The position numbers and the translations under genes were made by a program. Shown here piece by piece: positions 1-10,789 of a DNA stretch of 64,000 nt. Below the pieces are notes generated by a model. That model had not been told where the DNA came from, made no database searches, and saw nothing but the letters and a program-made list of their open reading frames with translations. Source of the DNA: Cercospora beticola (taxonomy: Eukaryota > Ascomycota > Dothideomycetes > Mycosphaerellales > Mycosphaerellaceae); contig NC_088942.1 in the NCBI RefSeq assembly GCF_033473495.1, positions 1,612,001 through 1,676,000 of the forward strand, in the 5' to 3' direction. Each line of letters opens with the position of its first letter. The stretch's first letter is position 1.

Positions 1-651
1 TGGACACCAGAGCGGAAAGAGAGCATCACAACTCTGCCTGTGCATAGTTGTGTCTATTCTGCACAATACAGCCCGCATCATCCTCAGATTGTGACATGCG
101 TGTCGCGCGACAGTCACTTAAGAGTGTACGATCTGAGGCAGAAGCCGAGCGCACAGAATCATCTCACGTTGGCAATTCCTATACATGCCCCGCCCAAGGT
201 AACCCCGCCAGGCTACATGCAGAGAAGCCCAGGACCTACAGAGTGCTTGACGCATGATTGGAACAAGTACAGAGACTCTGTTTTGGCCGCCGCAGGTGTG
301 GATGGAGTGATCAGGACTTTCGACTTGCGAACGCCTTCTGGGCCGGTGAATATGCTTACTGGACACGAATACGCTGTCCGAAAGTTGAGCTGGAGTCCAC
401 ACCTCAGTGATGTTCTGCTAAGCGCCAGCTATGACATGACCTGTAGGGTATGGACGGACGGCAGCAATATCGATCAAGGCGGCCATGGCGTAGGCATTGG
501 ACGTGAAATGGGACGTATGGATCGCCACACCGAGTTCGCCATGGGTGTGGACTGGTGTCTCTTTGGTGCAGAGGGCTGGTGTACGACTTGCGCGTGGGAT
601 GAACGTGTGCTTGTGTGGGACGTGCGCGAATACATGCGGCCGGGTATATGA
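1..651 (+). CDS. PEX7: Peroxisomal targeting signal 2 receptor Pex7 (C-terminal part)
   Basis: WD40 beta-propeller receptor that binds the N-terminal PTS2 signal of matrix proteins in the cytosol and brings them to the peroxisomal docking complex. The frame is open from base 1, so the 5' end lies outside the window; 216 residues are visible before TGA. At least four WD repeats can be read, including GHEYAVRKLSWSPH, SASYDMTCRVW, HTEFAMGVDW and a closing DERVLVWDV blade. The GHEYAVR and EFAMGVDW blocks are typical of Pex7 rather than other WD40 proteins. Full-length fungal Pex7 is usually about 320-390 residues, so roughly the last three fifths is here. It converges on the small membrane-protein gene that ends at 938. 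The family call is strong; the missing start is due only to the window edge. Confidence 0.93.
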   Translation, partial: WTPERKESITTLPVHSCVYSAQYSPHHPQIVTCVSRDSHLRVYDLRQKPSAQNHLTLAIPIHAPPKVTPPGYMQRSPGPTECLTHDWNKYRDSVLAAAGVDGVIRTFDLRTPSGPVNMLTGHEYAVRKLSWSPHLSDVLLSASYDMTCRVWTDGSNIDQGGHGVGIGREMGRMDRHTEFAMGVDWCLFGAEGWCTTCAWDERVLVWDVREYMRPGI

Positions 652-937
652 TGAAACTAACACAAAGAAAATTCGCTACAGCACAAAAATGGAGAAATCT
701 CCATGACAACGGGACATCGCTCGTCCTTCGCAACTGCGTATGGTCCAAATTCGCACGTCTCGAACACGCTCACATTCTGACAAAGTGGGAAAGCATATAC
801 CGAAGCTGAAAAGGTCTTCTGCAGTCTGTCAAACGATCTGCTGCACACGATCCACGGGAGGAGCTTTCGACTGCCGTCTCTCGTCAAGATAGCCGCGGAA
901 CATCATCGATATCGATGTTCGGGGTCTCTTCCTTGCC

Positions 938-1614
938 CTACGTTGAGCGCTTCGAGGAGACTTGTCCCTGTAACATTGTTAGATCGCAAACCGCTTTGTA
1001 ACGTACAGCCTCAACGTTGACATACCTCTGGGTACAGCACACCAGAGTGACAAAGGCTGTCACGACTGCAGCGGCGATCCCGATGGAGAGACCTATCATG
1101 AGTTTGCTCTGGCCCGAGAGTCCGTGATTTCCGCTGTTTGGATTTGCAGTCGATGTCAAGACGGAATTGTCGTTCACACCCACATTTGCAACGCCGAGTG
1201 GGAGGCTGTCAGCGACACAGCCATCACAAAGGTTGTCCCCATCTCCTTTCTGCAACCTGAAATGGAAGGGCGGTGCGAAATTCATATTGTCGAGGGGCTT
1301 GGCTTTCCACGCATACGTGGTAGTATCCTGCGATGCATTCTCTGTTACACATCAGCATGATGGACTTCACCTTTTCCATTGGCGCGGAACCACATACTAA
1401 GAAGCGACTCCACCGCGAAGCTACCATCTGCTCGAGGACCTTGCCATATCTCCAAATTGGTATTCTCGAATGGCGTTGTCCATGCGACCTCGACCTTGCT
1501 ATTCAACGCGTGCTGCGAAGGATCAAGTTTGACCGGCTTCGTAAAGGCCAAATCCTGTCCTGTCACAAGGCTTGTCCACGCCCATATCGCCATCCACCTT
1601 GTCACCAGACGCAT
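938..1614 (-). CDS. Small secreted single-pass membrane protein
   Basis: Two exons, 1614..1398 and 1341..938. The intron (1342-1397, 56 nt) has a GTATGT donor, a CTGAT branch-like site and an AACAG acceptor, and splicing gives a 206-residue protein in one frame. From the Met at 1614 there is a signal peptide ending near VTGQ, then an ectodomain of about 130 residues with a WTTPFENTNLEIWQG segment and an N-glycosylation site (NAS) made at the splice junction. One transmembrane helix follows (MIGLSIGIAAAVVTAFVTLV), then a tail of about 30 residues. Met at 1641 is an alternative start nine residues upstream but would weaken the signal peptide. The layout is common in ascomycete surface proteins of unknown role. 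I see no named domain and assign no function. Confidence 0.72.
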
Positions 1615-1641
1615 CTCTTCCGGCGGTACGCTGAATGCCAA

Positions 1642-3069
1642 TAGCTACCAGCTGAGTTCTTCGCTTCGTGGCAAGGAGTGTCGCTGTCGCTCATCAAGTT
1701 GCATGACATGCGAGATGGTGTGACACTCAGGATACTGATCCGTCCTCGGCTTGCTGTGGCCTGCAATGTTACAACAACGTCGAATCGTAATTCGGAGGGC
1801 ACTCTGTGCAGAACAGAGACTGTTCTCGAAGGGCCCCGGGCGAATGGGCGCGACAATCGCTCGTCTTCCGCTTCAATGAGTCTTCAATCGATCACTCTGT
1901 CCCGCTGTGGCTGTTGCTTCCATCAGGCTACATGGAAACTCGTCATTGGCGCGGCGACGGACTCCACTATACGCGAACAGCGTTTGGAGAAGAAGTGAGA
2001 AGAACCCATCATCTTCCCCTCTCCACGCGTCCGGGCGGATACAACAACCATTGGCGTCCCAATGTGGACGCTGCAGGAGTGAATCTGGGTTTATGGTACT
2101 TGAAGCTTGGCCTGACGGGAATGACAGGCATGGATATCCATGTACACCAACGCTGTCCAATACTTTATTGAGATGACTGAACACATGCCCAGCACGCTTT
2201 CACCAGGGACCAGTTGTGTTTTTATGTTGATCCAGACCAGACATCGCACCGTTTGCAGTACAGGGCTTGAGATTGTCGAAATTCTCCTGCTCAAAAACAG
2301 TTGCTACTTGGTGTTGGATGCAATTACTCGCATGGCACTAGCCGTCAGACTTCGGCCCTTGCGGATTGCCAACCACATTGCTCGTCAAGCAGGTGGTCAA
2401 AGCAAAAAGGCTGCCGCGCTGAATACAGCACCTTCGACCAGAGCAAGACTTCGCAGTTGACGAGAACTTGTTCATGTTGCTCGACAGCTTGGACCCACGA
2501 AGAAACACTGCAGCAGAAATATCCGTCTCTTTCGGCCGGAATGGTCCAATACACTGACGACCGGCGACCACCGATCTCAACAACTTGGACTCTTTCTCCG
2601 TCATTTCCAGGTCATTTGTCGCGCTTCTCTTCCTCTCACTCTCATTGTTGTGCCAGAAAACATTGGAGGTCTCGTCGTATGCGCGAACATGTTTCATGAT
2701 GTACATAAGATCCACTTGAGAGTCAGCGAACTCATAGGCTTGCGTGCATTTGAATGCGCTCAATCCCATATCATGTCTTGGAAGAATGATGCCCAGTATC
2801 CATCAATGTCCATGTCGTACGCGCTGCCCTATCGCCCGCTTGTCCTTGGCCGAAATTGATACGACAGCTAGAGTGACCGGCCCGGTGCCCTGCATATTGC
2901 TACGAATTCGTGTATGCCTTACAACTAAAGCCATTGTACTATAGCTTCACCCTTCGTGCTATCGAAACAAGCTTGACGAAAATCACAAAACAAGACATAC
3001 CAAGCAAGAAAATCGAAGACGAGAAGAGAGATTCATTCGCGAAACTCGAATACCAGAACAAGTCAAAAA
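1642..3069. other. Intergenic region with coding-like fragments
   Basis: Divergent spacer between the small membrane-protein gene (-) and the dehalogenase-like gene (+). It holds fragments that look partly protein-coding but carry frame breaks: plus-strand frames around 1680-1830 and 1806-2171, and minus-strand frames at 2338-2769 and 2345-2554 that would need a frameshift or unseen intron to join. This may be a decayed gene. No complete gene, RNA gene or repeat can be supported. Confidence 0.4.
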
Positions 3070-3789
3070 ATGCCCACCAAAAACGTCGTCTTCGACATAG
3101 TCGGAACCCTCGTCTCCTTCGATGCCTTCTATGCCCGCATCGACGAAGTCATAGGCGATAAACTCCGAAGCAAAGGCATCTCCCCGCAGCTCTTCGGCTT
3201 CAGCTGGCAAACTTCCGCCGAAGTAGATTTCACCTTCCTCTCCATCAGTGGCCGCCATACATCCTATTCCGAATTGATGAAAGCTGTCTTCTACCGCACC
3301 CTCTGGTTCGCCGGAATACAAAATCCTCGAGAGTTCGCAACCGATGACGAACGTGATCGATGTCAAGAAGGCTACTCCCTCCTCGGCCTCCGCGAAGGCG
3401 CGAAAGAATGTATTGAGATTTTACGAAATGGGGGATTTGAAGTTTGGTGTCTGACCACTGCTGATATTCCGCGTGTGCAAGGGTATTTCAGACGAGGGGG
3501 AGTGGAAATGCCAGCGGAGAATTTTGTTTCTTGTGATACGCAGGGAGTGGCGAAGCCGGCTTTGGCGGCGTATAAGCCTGTGTTTGAAAGGTTTGCTGAA
3601 GAAGATCAGAAGTGGTTTGCAGCAGCTCATATGTGGGATGTTTCTTCGGCGAGGTTAGTGGGGTTTAAGGGTGCTTATTGTAGGGCTTATGAGAAGGAGG
3701 ATTGTTTGGAGATTTTTGGTGGGGAAATGGAGGTTATGGCGGATGATCTGAAACAGATGGCGGAGAGGATTGTGGAGGCTGCTCGATGA
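3070..3789 (+). CDS. Haloacid dehalogenase-like (HAD) hydrolase
   Basis: A single-exon protein of 239 residues with the HAD-superfamily motifs in order. Motif I is FDIVGTL with nucleophile Asp9; motif II is the Thr in CLTTAD; motif III is the Lys in VAKPALAAYKPV; motif IV lies in MWDVSSARLVGFKGAY. Motif I lacks the second aspartate that phosphatases use as general acid, which fits the type II 2-haloacid dehalogenase branch more than a phosphatase. The real substrate cannot be read from sequence. The start lies in an A-rich context (AAAAAATGCC). Codon choice changes sharply near 3420, from C/A-ending to G/T-ending codons, a pattern shared with four other genes in the window. No secretion signal, so probably cytosolic. 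Confidence 0.85.
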   Translation: MPTKNVVFDIVGTLVSFDAFYARIDEVIGDKLRSKGISPQLFGFSWQTSAEVDFTFLSISGRHTSYSELMKAVFYRTLWFAGIQNPREFATDDERDRCQEGYSLLGLREGAKECIEILRNGGFEVWCLTTADIPRVQGYFRRGGVEMPAENFVSCDTQGVAKPALAAYKPVFERFAEEDQKWFAAAHMWDVSSARLVGFKGAYCRAYEKEDCLEIFGGEMEVMADDLKQMAERIVEAAR

Positions 3790-6700
3790 GACGGTGGAGC
3801 TTGAATTAGCTTGCTGTGATCTGCACATTGATAGGTGTCGGATGGGCAGAGCTTTCTCTTCTGTTACAGCAACAGCAGTTAAGTTAGAGCAGTCTCGAAA
3901 CCTGTTCACGCAGCTCCCGTTGATCATTAGTAGAGTGCGTGCACCGGCTCTCTTAAAACAGAGAAAAGTTTAGCAAGACCTTGGTCACTGCCTATACCTC
4001 GCTGAAGTCAAGTACTTGGGTGCACAGTCCTTGCATTATCGTCTTCGTGAAAGCTATCCTGGTGCGGGACAAGATTGGGTACAATTTTAAGACCAATGTT
4101 CTGGACGTTCGCGAATCCCAGAATAACAGACATCGTCTAGGCAAACCGTAAACGCAGACCTCGTGATGAGATAATATCATTGAGGAGTTCTGGGACTGAG
4201 AACCATCAAGCTGATGCACAGGGCTGCAGCTGTAGTCTCCAGGATGCGCGTATGTGGAGTTCATGCACCCAGGCAAATTAATGGTCGCTCCGCATCTTGG
4301 GTACCAGTTCTGTCGCATTCCAAATGCACAACCAAGAATACACGATGCGACCACAGTATGTATCTCGTCAACGCCGAACGGGGCTTGTAGCCAAATGCCC
4401 CTGGGAAAAGCATAGCCGCGAACCATTTCCTCACCTATATCGTCTCAGGAACAGAGACACCGTGGTTCCATTGTGACAAACACCTTGAACTGCATCGGTA
4501 TACACATCCGGAGTGTATGAGTGCAGTATACCAGTACTGAGGGATGATGTTGTAGTGAAGGGAGCTTGGCATATTGATCTTCCAAGAAGGCTCATCATAC
4601 AGTGTCTAGTAGGATGCAACCCCAGATATCCCGCATCGTTGTCATGGCCGGTTCCTTCGACGGGCTGAGTGATATCGGACATTTCTCCGATCCGTGGTAA
4701 TGATGTCTCAAAGCTCGAAGCAGCCACAGGCGGGACAGTGGTGCCCGATTACGAGATCTGGGAGACAGCGGCACACGTTACTGATGAAATCCTCAGTCAG
4801 TTTGCGAAAATCGCCACTGCGACATTGCTGATGAAATGTTCATCAAGCGGGAGTTTTGTTTAGTTGAACTGTCTAGTCAGACATCGTGGTACTCGTTGAT
4901 GCAAACTGCGGAAGCGAACTGGATGCCACAGACCATTGTGTCATCCTCGCTCGATAAATCTGGACTCCATGCTCGGCTGTTGAGGCTTGCAGTAGTGCGA
5001 TAGTGGCGGCATGTCCAGGTTGTTGGTATTTGAATGCCTTCTCGGCGCCATGCCCTGGGGCTCCGTCGAATGGTAGCCTGCTCTCGCGAGATGCAGCTGC
5101 ACGGGTCCATGTACGCTTCCCCGAGCACGCGACAATCGACAGCCTACGTGTAGCAGAGAGAGAAGCTTCGACAGGAGTGAGTAGATATTGCGTCGTGCTT
5201 CTGCGATCATCACAGCAAAATTCGCGACTTGTAGCTGGTGTAGCCCTTTGTGCCCTGATTGCCCACGACTCGCGCATGTAAGCCCACAACGTGGCCGCCT
5301 CGCACGCGACAGGAGGTGCCGTTGCAGAGATCTGCGAGTCCCGAGCAGTGCACGATCGTTAATTGTCAATTGGTCGTTGTCGTCGGGTGGACATCATTCT
5401 TCGGGTCGGATATTTCGAGGTTCTGTCGATCCCAAATACAGGTTTTGAACGAGGGTCTGGTCGGGGCCGATCACGGCGACCGCACGTTGCATTAATCAGC
5501 GCAATTGCGAGAGTATGCTGGTCTGCTCCGCTTGGGCATCGACCTACGACAGTCGCGATATTTTCGAATATTGTGAAATTGTGATCTTGCATACTGCTTC
5601 GGCAGAGTCGGAGCAATGTGGGATGAGTGAAGACGGAACCGATCGCGTGGAGAGTCTGCAGTAGCTCAGTATCGTCCCAGAGCCTCGGGCGGTGCGATTG
5701 ATGCTTGTTTTCAGGGGAAGCGGAACCGCTTCCCATGGACCAGACTGCGGGAGCGTCAGAGGAGCGCGCGCACTCTTGCTCTCCCACACGTCTTTGTCAA
5801 CACCGGCAAACGCGGTAATTTGTCTCACACGCACAACCAAGGGCAGTGGAGGCGTGCCGGATGTGCGAGCATGGAGAGAGGGCGGCCCGTGATTTGAGGG
5901 TTTCCTTCGTCATGGCCTGGCCATTGCGGTGCCATGAGTGGCTCACTGATTGGGTGCATCGGCTTTGCTCTTCACGCTTGCTCACCGCCAAGAAGCACGA
6001 GCTCGTGTCGTCGCAGAACAAAGCACCCTCTTCTCAAATAGCTGGCGACGTCGGTCCTACCTCCTACAAGTGCGACACTTCGGGACTTCTCGAAATCGGA
6101 CTACTGTCCAGGCCGTCCCAAGCACACGGATAAGAGCTATGTCGACGCCCATGCCCTGTGACGCTGTCATCTCCTCTACAACTGCTCCTGTGACCATGCT
6201 GGTGGGCTCCGTCGACTGCTAGGCAGATCGGATCTGGAGTCTTGTGCCCCGTGGGTCCACTCTTAACGGCCCTGTCTTTGCAGCAGACAGACACTGGATG
6301 ACGCACCCGCTGTGTCCTGCAGGATAATCTCTTTTGGGAAAGCATATACTCGAAGGAGATCTGGTTGGAACTCCCGGCGAGACGCTGCCACGACCGGGAA
6401 ATCTCGTTGTGACGAGGACCGACCGAACGGCTTCCGACCAACAACCTCTATTTGACAGCAAGTCTACACGTCACGCAGCTCGCGTCTCAAAAAGGCCCTG
6501 TGGTGCCAGCCGCCAGAACACTTCTACTACCACAATCAGCCAACAATCGTCCACACTGTTCCTGGCCGCAGTCTGAAGTCTCCCGATTCGACGCACAACA
6601 TGTGCCAACACGTTCGTGTCAAGTATGCCTGTGGGCATATTCGGTACTGCGTGTTGTGTTGGTGTAAGTGCCTGCCCTCTGTTTGACTCTTCCACCACTG

Positions 6701-9099
6701 ACTCGCTGGAGGTTCGCGATATACGGATCTACAAAAGTGTTGTCCTCTCCAAGTCCGTCGTCATGAGACGCTATCTGTGCAACGATGTGGTTAGTATGAC
6801 GCACCTTGCTGTGCGTGCCTTTTCTAAGATTCTCTCTGCAGGCCATTGTCGAGACACGAACTCGCTCACCCGTCGAGCGTGTATGGACAAGAACACATTG
6901 CCGACCGACCGGATCATGAAGAGGCCCAGCTCCAACAAGAGCAATGGGACGATGGCTCGTCCAAAGCCTTTCAGGGTGTCCTGACAGCCACAGCCATCTC
7001 GGGACTCCAAATTTTGCTCTACTGCCACAGCATGAGCATCCATTGCACCGGCTCTGCACTTTCCTGATGGTACCAGTACCCTCGCCAAGTTCGCGAAGGC
7101 ATTGAATCAAGCCCGGGCCGCGACCTCTGTCGAATGTCGCTACTGGCAAGACGTGACGTGCGGGGGCGTGACAAATGTCCCACGCGATCCCGCCCGCCAT
7201 ATTGTCGCCATCACAAGCTACAACGTCTCACCGCCAACAGCCATCTGGTCATCCGCGGCGAAGTATCTACTGTACGCTCAATACGATTCACTCAGTCGAG
7301 CGAATCTGGCGCGCTAGACGCGAGCATGTGGCCGCGAAGGCACCGCCACGGATCCGCCTTCTTCAGACTTCTCATGCACGCCTTCGAGCTGCAGGACATG
7401 GCGGTCTCTGGCGAACTTGAGCAGAAATATCGACTGGAGGGGGGCCGATGCCTGCCATTGATGGCTCCCCAGGGATCGCGACCTTCTCCGGCGTTGCCAG
7501 GGAGATGGAGCTGAGGATGAGGCACCGGCCCGGCTGTAGGCGGTCTGCTGTTGAGCCTTGAGCGTGGGTGGTGGCTGCTTCATTGAACGCCGCTAAAGTG
7601 AACCTGGCGACTCTGTATTGGTGTTGCAATCTAATAGTGGCGAAGCTTATGATAGGTCATTTTGCGAAACACGATCCTGGTATAGATGTCACTCTGCGCT
7701 CTCGATTAGACAGATCCCAGCAAAGTGGGTGGGGGCTGTGTCGATGTTGCTAGTCTTTTCGCTGAATGGCCACGACTGCTCCAAAGCGATACCAATAGAG
7801 CGATCTCTCCGTGGGCAAATCGTGGTACTGGGGTACCCACTGCCGTCTACAGTATCGCCTGTGGCGTCAACTCTGCAATTCATTTCAGCACGATCTCAAA
7901 ACGCTCGTGGAAGGATTGCAGAGACTACTGCACGCATTTGCAATCCGCGTAACGCGGGATGCTGCTCCCGGCCGGATCTGACATGCACATCACCTCTCTG
8001 CACATGCACGCCAAGTAATCCAACCAGGCATGTTTGAGATCGCGGGCACCGTTGACAGGTTGTCGGCGCAGCCGAGCACTCCGCATGACAGCCTGTGGCC
8101 GCCAGCTGTGCCAGGATCATGGTTGGCGGTTCAACCGGAGCATTTGCCGACTGCTTCTGTGAGAACGGAGCCCTATCCGTTATAAAGTGCGCACGAGCGG
8201 AGCGATTGCCTGGATCTGAAGAAGACCCAGCTTCGGGATGACAGGAATAGAGGCGAGCAAAATCGTTGGTGAGCATCTGCCAGATGAGGAAGTTGGAGAA
8301 TGAGGCGATGGAGAAGGATGAATCTTCACAGGCGGTGTTCCGAGGGCTTAAGCGAGGGCAGTTCTAGCCGCTGACCTCACACCTTCCCTTCGCTTCTCAC
8401 AGCAATGCTTCGCTTCTTCATTCGCTTCAACATCGATTTGGAACATGTCTTCGTACTTCTTGGCTACTGACTTGAAGATCGAGAAGACGAAATTGCCTTA
8501 CAAGCATCGCCTCACCGCCAGCGCCAGTGCGTACTTCATTACGGAGAGACATTGGCAGTGCACAGCCCAATGAAAGAGAGAATAGCATGTTTCGGGTGAA
8601 AAGAGAAGCAGAATCGTCTCAAGAAGCCAGTATCTACTTGCGGCTTACGCCATTGACATCTGGGAGGATTTGCTAGTACCGAAGTTGAGACAAGAATGTC
8701 TCGACCTGGTTCTCATCTGGCTCCCAAAACCCGGACATCGGTCTTTCAATTCCAGTCTAAGCTGTATCTTTTCTATACACTCTGGTGTACATATTTCTGC
8801 TGTTCTTACGGACGTGGCCTATCCCGCTCGTACCACAACTTAAGTGAAGAAACCGTCACCCGCTGATGTAGAGAAGTAGAGTCCAACGCGGTGCGGTGTA
8901 GTTCAAGGCGGCGTGCGGCGTGCGGAGTCCCAGCTGCCCACAGACGGAGCATAACAACTGCATAATGCTCCTCCAGCAGGTGACTGCATCCAGATCTCTT
9001 GCTCAACTCCCAGGAAATCAAGTCAACGGCAACTTAGACCCGCCGGTATTCAAATCTTATGCAAGCGCAGCAAGCCACGACTCAAGTCGTGCATCGCAC
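3790..9099. other. Gene-poor 5.3-kb region with coding-like fragments
   Basis: No complete gene can be supported. Suggestive pieces are: a minus-strand frame at 3992-4426 with several cysteines; minus-strand frames at 4873-5289 and 5359-5787; a candidate membrane-protein gene ending at 6619 (listed separately); a short minus-strand cysteine-containing frame stopping at 7925-7927; and, on the plus strand, a strong intron 3' end (GCTGACC branch, pyrimidine tract, CACAG at 8398-8402) followed by an open frame of 53 codons. Base composition is not strongly AT-shifted, so heavy RIP is not evident. The mix suggests either multi-exon genes of unfamiliar families or decayed ones. Confidence 0.45.
6619..7005 (-). 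CDS. Possible 3' exons of a membrane-protein gene
   Basis: Minus-strand candidate; upstream exons and the start were not found. One exon, opening around 6980-7005, encodes a hydrophobic helix (GRAIVPLLLLELGLFMIRSV) and ends in HARR. A well-formed intron follows at 6775-6869 (95 nt): GTGAGC donor, a perfect TACTAAC branch site and a TTGCACAG acceptor. The last exon (6774..6619, 52 codons with stop) continues in the same phase as a hydrophilic tail beginning IASHDDGLGEDNTF. The in-phase join of two open frames by an intron this close to consensus is the evidence. The upper limit is approximate. No family is recognised; it resembles the end of a multi-pass membrane protein. Confidence 0.33.
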   Translation of the reverse strand, partial: VPRWLWLSGHPERLWTSHRPIALVGAGPLHDPVGRQCVLVHTRSTGERVRVSTMACRENLRKGTHSKVRHTNHIVAQIASHDDGLGEDNTFVDPYIANLQRVSGGRVKQRAGTYTNTTRSTEYAHRHT

Positions 9100-9720
9100 T
9101 CAAGTCTCCTTGCGCTCCTCCTTGATTCCCACACCTTGAACAACCATCAACGCCTGCTCGCCCATATCCACTTTCTGCTTCACAACCGCGAAATCCCGCA
9201 CCTTAACCCCATGCTCTTCGCCCCCTTGGCAGAAAACGTCCGCCGCCTTCTTATCCCTGGGTGCCTTACCACGAACAGCTTCGACCTCATCGCGAATGAA
9301 TGCCTGCGGAACAATACCAGCGATCAGACATTGCTCTATCTCAGTGAGGTTGTGACTCGGAAGGACTTCGCGTACGGCGGGATCAGCGGCCCAGCGCTCC
9401 GATGCCGATGCCATGGCTTCGAGTGTGTTGCTTCTCTGAAGTGATTGTGTCGGGAGTAGTGTGTTGTGCGCGAAGATTCCAGGCTCGAGGAAACTGAGTA
9501 GTTGGCGATGGAATTGGCCTTTCCGATTGGGGAGAGTGTATTTGCGCTCTGTGTTTAGCGATGTATGCGGTGTTGATGTGAAGGTTGGGATTGAGTTTGT
9601 GTGTTGCTTGGGGTCGTTTGAGGAGGGCGATGAGGCCATTTGATGGTCGCGCGTCGAGTCATGCGGGACTGTTGTAAAGTGAACGAATTGGGACGATCGA
9701 CTTTTGAGGAAGGCGAACAA
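9100..9720 (-). CDS. Hypothetical protein, 206 residues
   Basis: A single open frame of 206 residues without a recognisable domain. Met28 (9639) is a plausible alternative start, giving 179 residues. The N-terminal half is polar and rich in Ser, Thr, Pro and Asn; the C-terminal half is charged and looks folded, with a segment around LTEIEQCLIAGIVPQAF. There is no signal peptide or membrane span. Coding reality is supported by the consistent frame and by the same composition pattern as recognised genes here: the 5' half is C-rich on the coding strand and the 3' half is G-rich, as in the dehalogenase, ISC1, lactonase and nitrilase genes. No function is proposed. Confidence 0.6.
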   Translation of the reverse strand: MFAFLKSRSSQFVHFTTVPHDSTRDHQMASSPSSNDPKQHTNSIPTFTSTPHTSLNTERKYTLPNRKGQFHRQLLSFLEPGIFAHNTLLPTQSLQRSNTLEAMASASERWAADPAVREVLPSHNLTEIEQCLIAGIVPQAFIRDEVEAVRGKAPRDKKAADVFCQGGEEHGVKVRDFAVVKQKVDMGEQALMVVQGVGIKEERKET

Positions 9721-9963
9721 TAGGTGAACAGGTGAATTGATGGTCGAAGTGCTGCTTCGTTAGTATCGACCGATCAAGACAAGAGATTGTTCTGCACACT
9801 ATGTGCATATCAAAGAGGTCGAATACGGCGCTCTATCATTCTTCTATTCTCTATTTGCCTTATCTCAACGTCATTCGTACCGTCCGCCTGCTTTTCTCTG
9901 CGGTGTTCACTTACACCAATGCCCAATTTACCTTCTTGATCATGCTCGTGAGGCACCGTGCCC

Positions 9964-10789
9964 TCAGATCTCTTGCCTTGGGCGCTGGCCTTCCATAGCG
10001 AAATCGCCAGCATTGTCCTCTGCTTTCATTCCCGAAGTGTTACGTTCTTTTCGTGGAGTGAACAAGCCAGCGAAGATGTAGAAGCACAACACAATGGCCT
10101 CCATGGCAAACATCATGGTCGCTTGTACTGGCACACTTGGTGTCGGGTACGCGAATATCGAGCCCGCAGAGCTGAAGCTAACGGCCAGGGTGTAGACTAT
10201 GCGAACCAGCAGGAACGGCAGGACACAGATGCTGGCCAAGACCAACTTGCTCTCGGATGAGGTAGCATGCGCCTTTCTGCAGAAAGTGTATATGGCAATC
10301 GCGGATAGTGCCACCCAAATCAAGAAGAAGAGCACGGATCCCACTTTGAGGAGTGTGCGTCCGAGATCGTAGCTATCCTTGTCGCCTTGCGCAGTCTTGG
10401 TACCACCGATGATGGAAAGAATTACATAGTGCAGCCAGAGAGATGAGATGTATTGGTCGGAACACATTCCGGGAGAGGTCTTCAAGTCGCATGCTCTCAT
10501 TGATGCGAGAAACAAAGCCCAGAAGCGCCAGAAGAAGTGGTGCGGTCCCAACAGCACTTGTGATAGCTGCCGTCCCCTGAATTCCAGATGAGTAGTCGTT
10601 TTGTGTTTCCATATAGAGGACGCTGGAGGCGCCCACTATGCGTAGGATCGAGATGAGGACCATGTAGAACCACCCAGAGTTGCGAGTGAAGTTTTGCTTG
10701 AGGCATATTCCAACGCAGACGACCAATGCTGGAGCGAAGAAGGCAATCTCAACAGCAGCGAGGATGCCATGAGATGTAAGAGAGACCAT
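9964..10789 (-). pseudogene. DUF7702-type seven-helix membrane protein with a one-base frameshift
   Basis: Two overlapping minus-strand frames together make a typical DUF7702 fungal integral membrane protein. The first (from Met at 10789) carries about three helices and the family-like block GFVSRINESMR up to HLISLAAL. The second continues at once with VILSIIGGTK, then further helices (FFLIWVALSAIAIYTF, VLPFLLVRIVYTLAVSF) and a hydrophilic tail ending at 9964. The switch falls inside CTATGTAATT near 10424-10428, where one extra base separates the frames. No intron fits, because the conserved text is contiguous. Leaving out one base would give a 274-residue frame of normal family length, so this is either a recent disabling mutation or an assembly error. 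The function of DUF7702 proteins is unknown. Confidence 0.7.
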
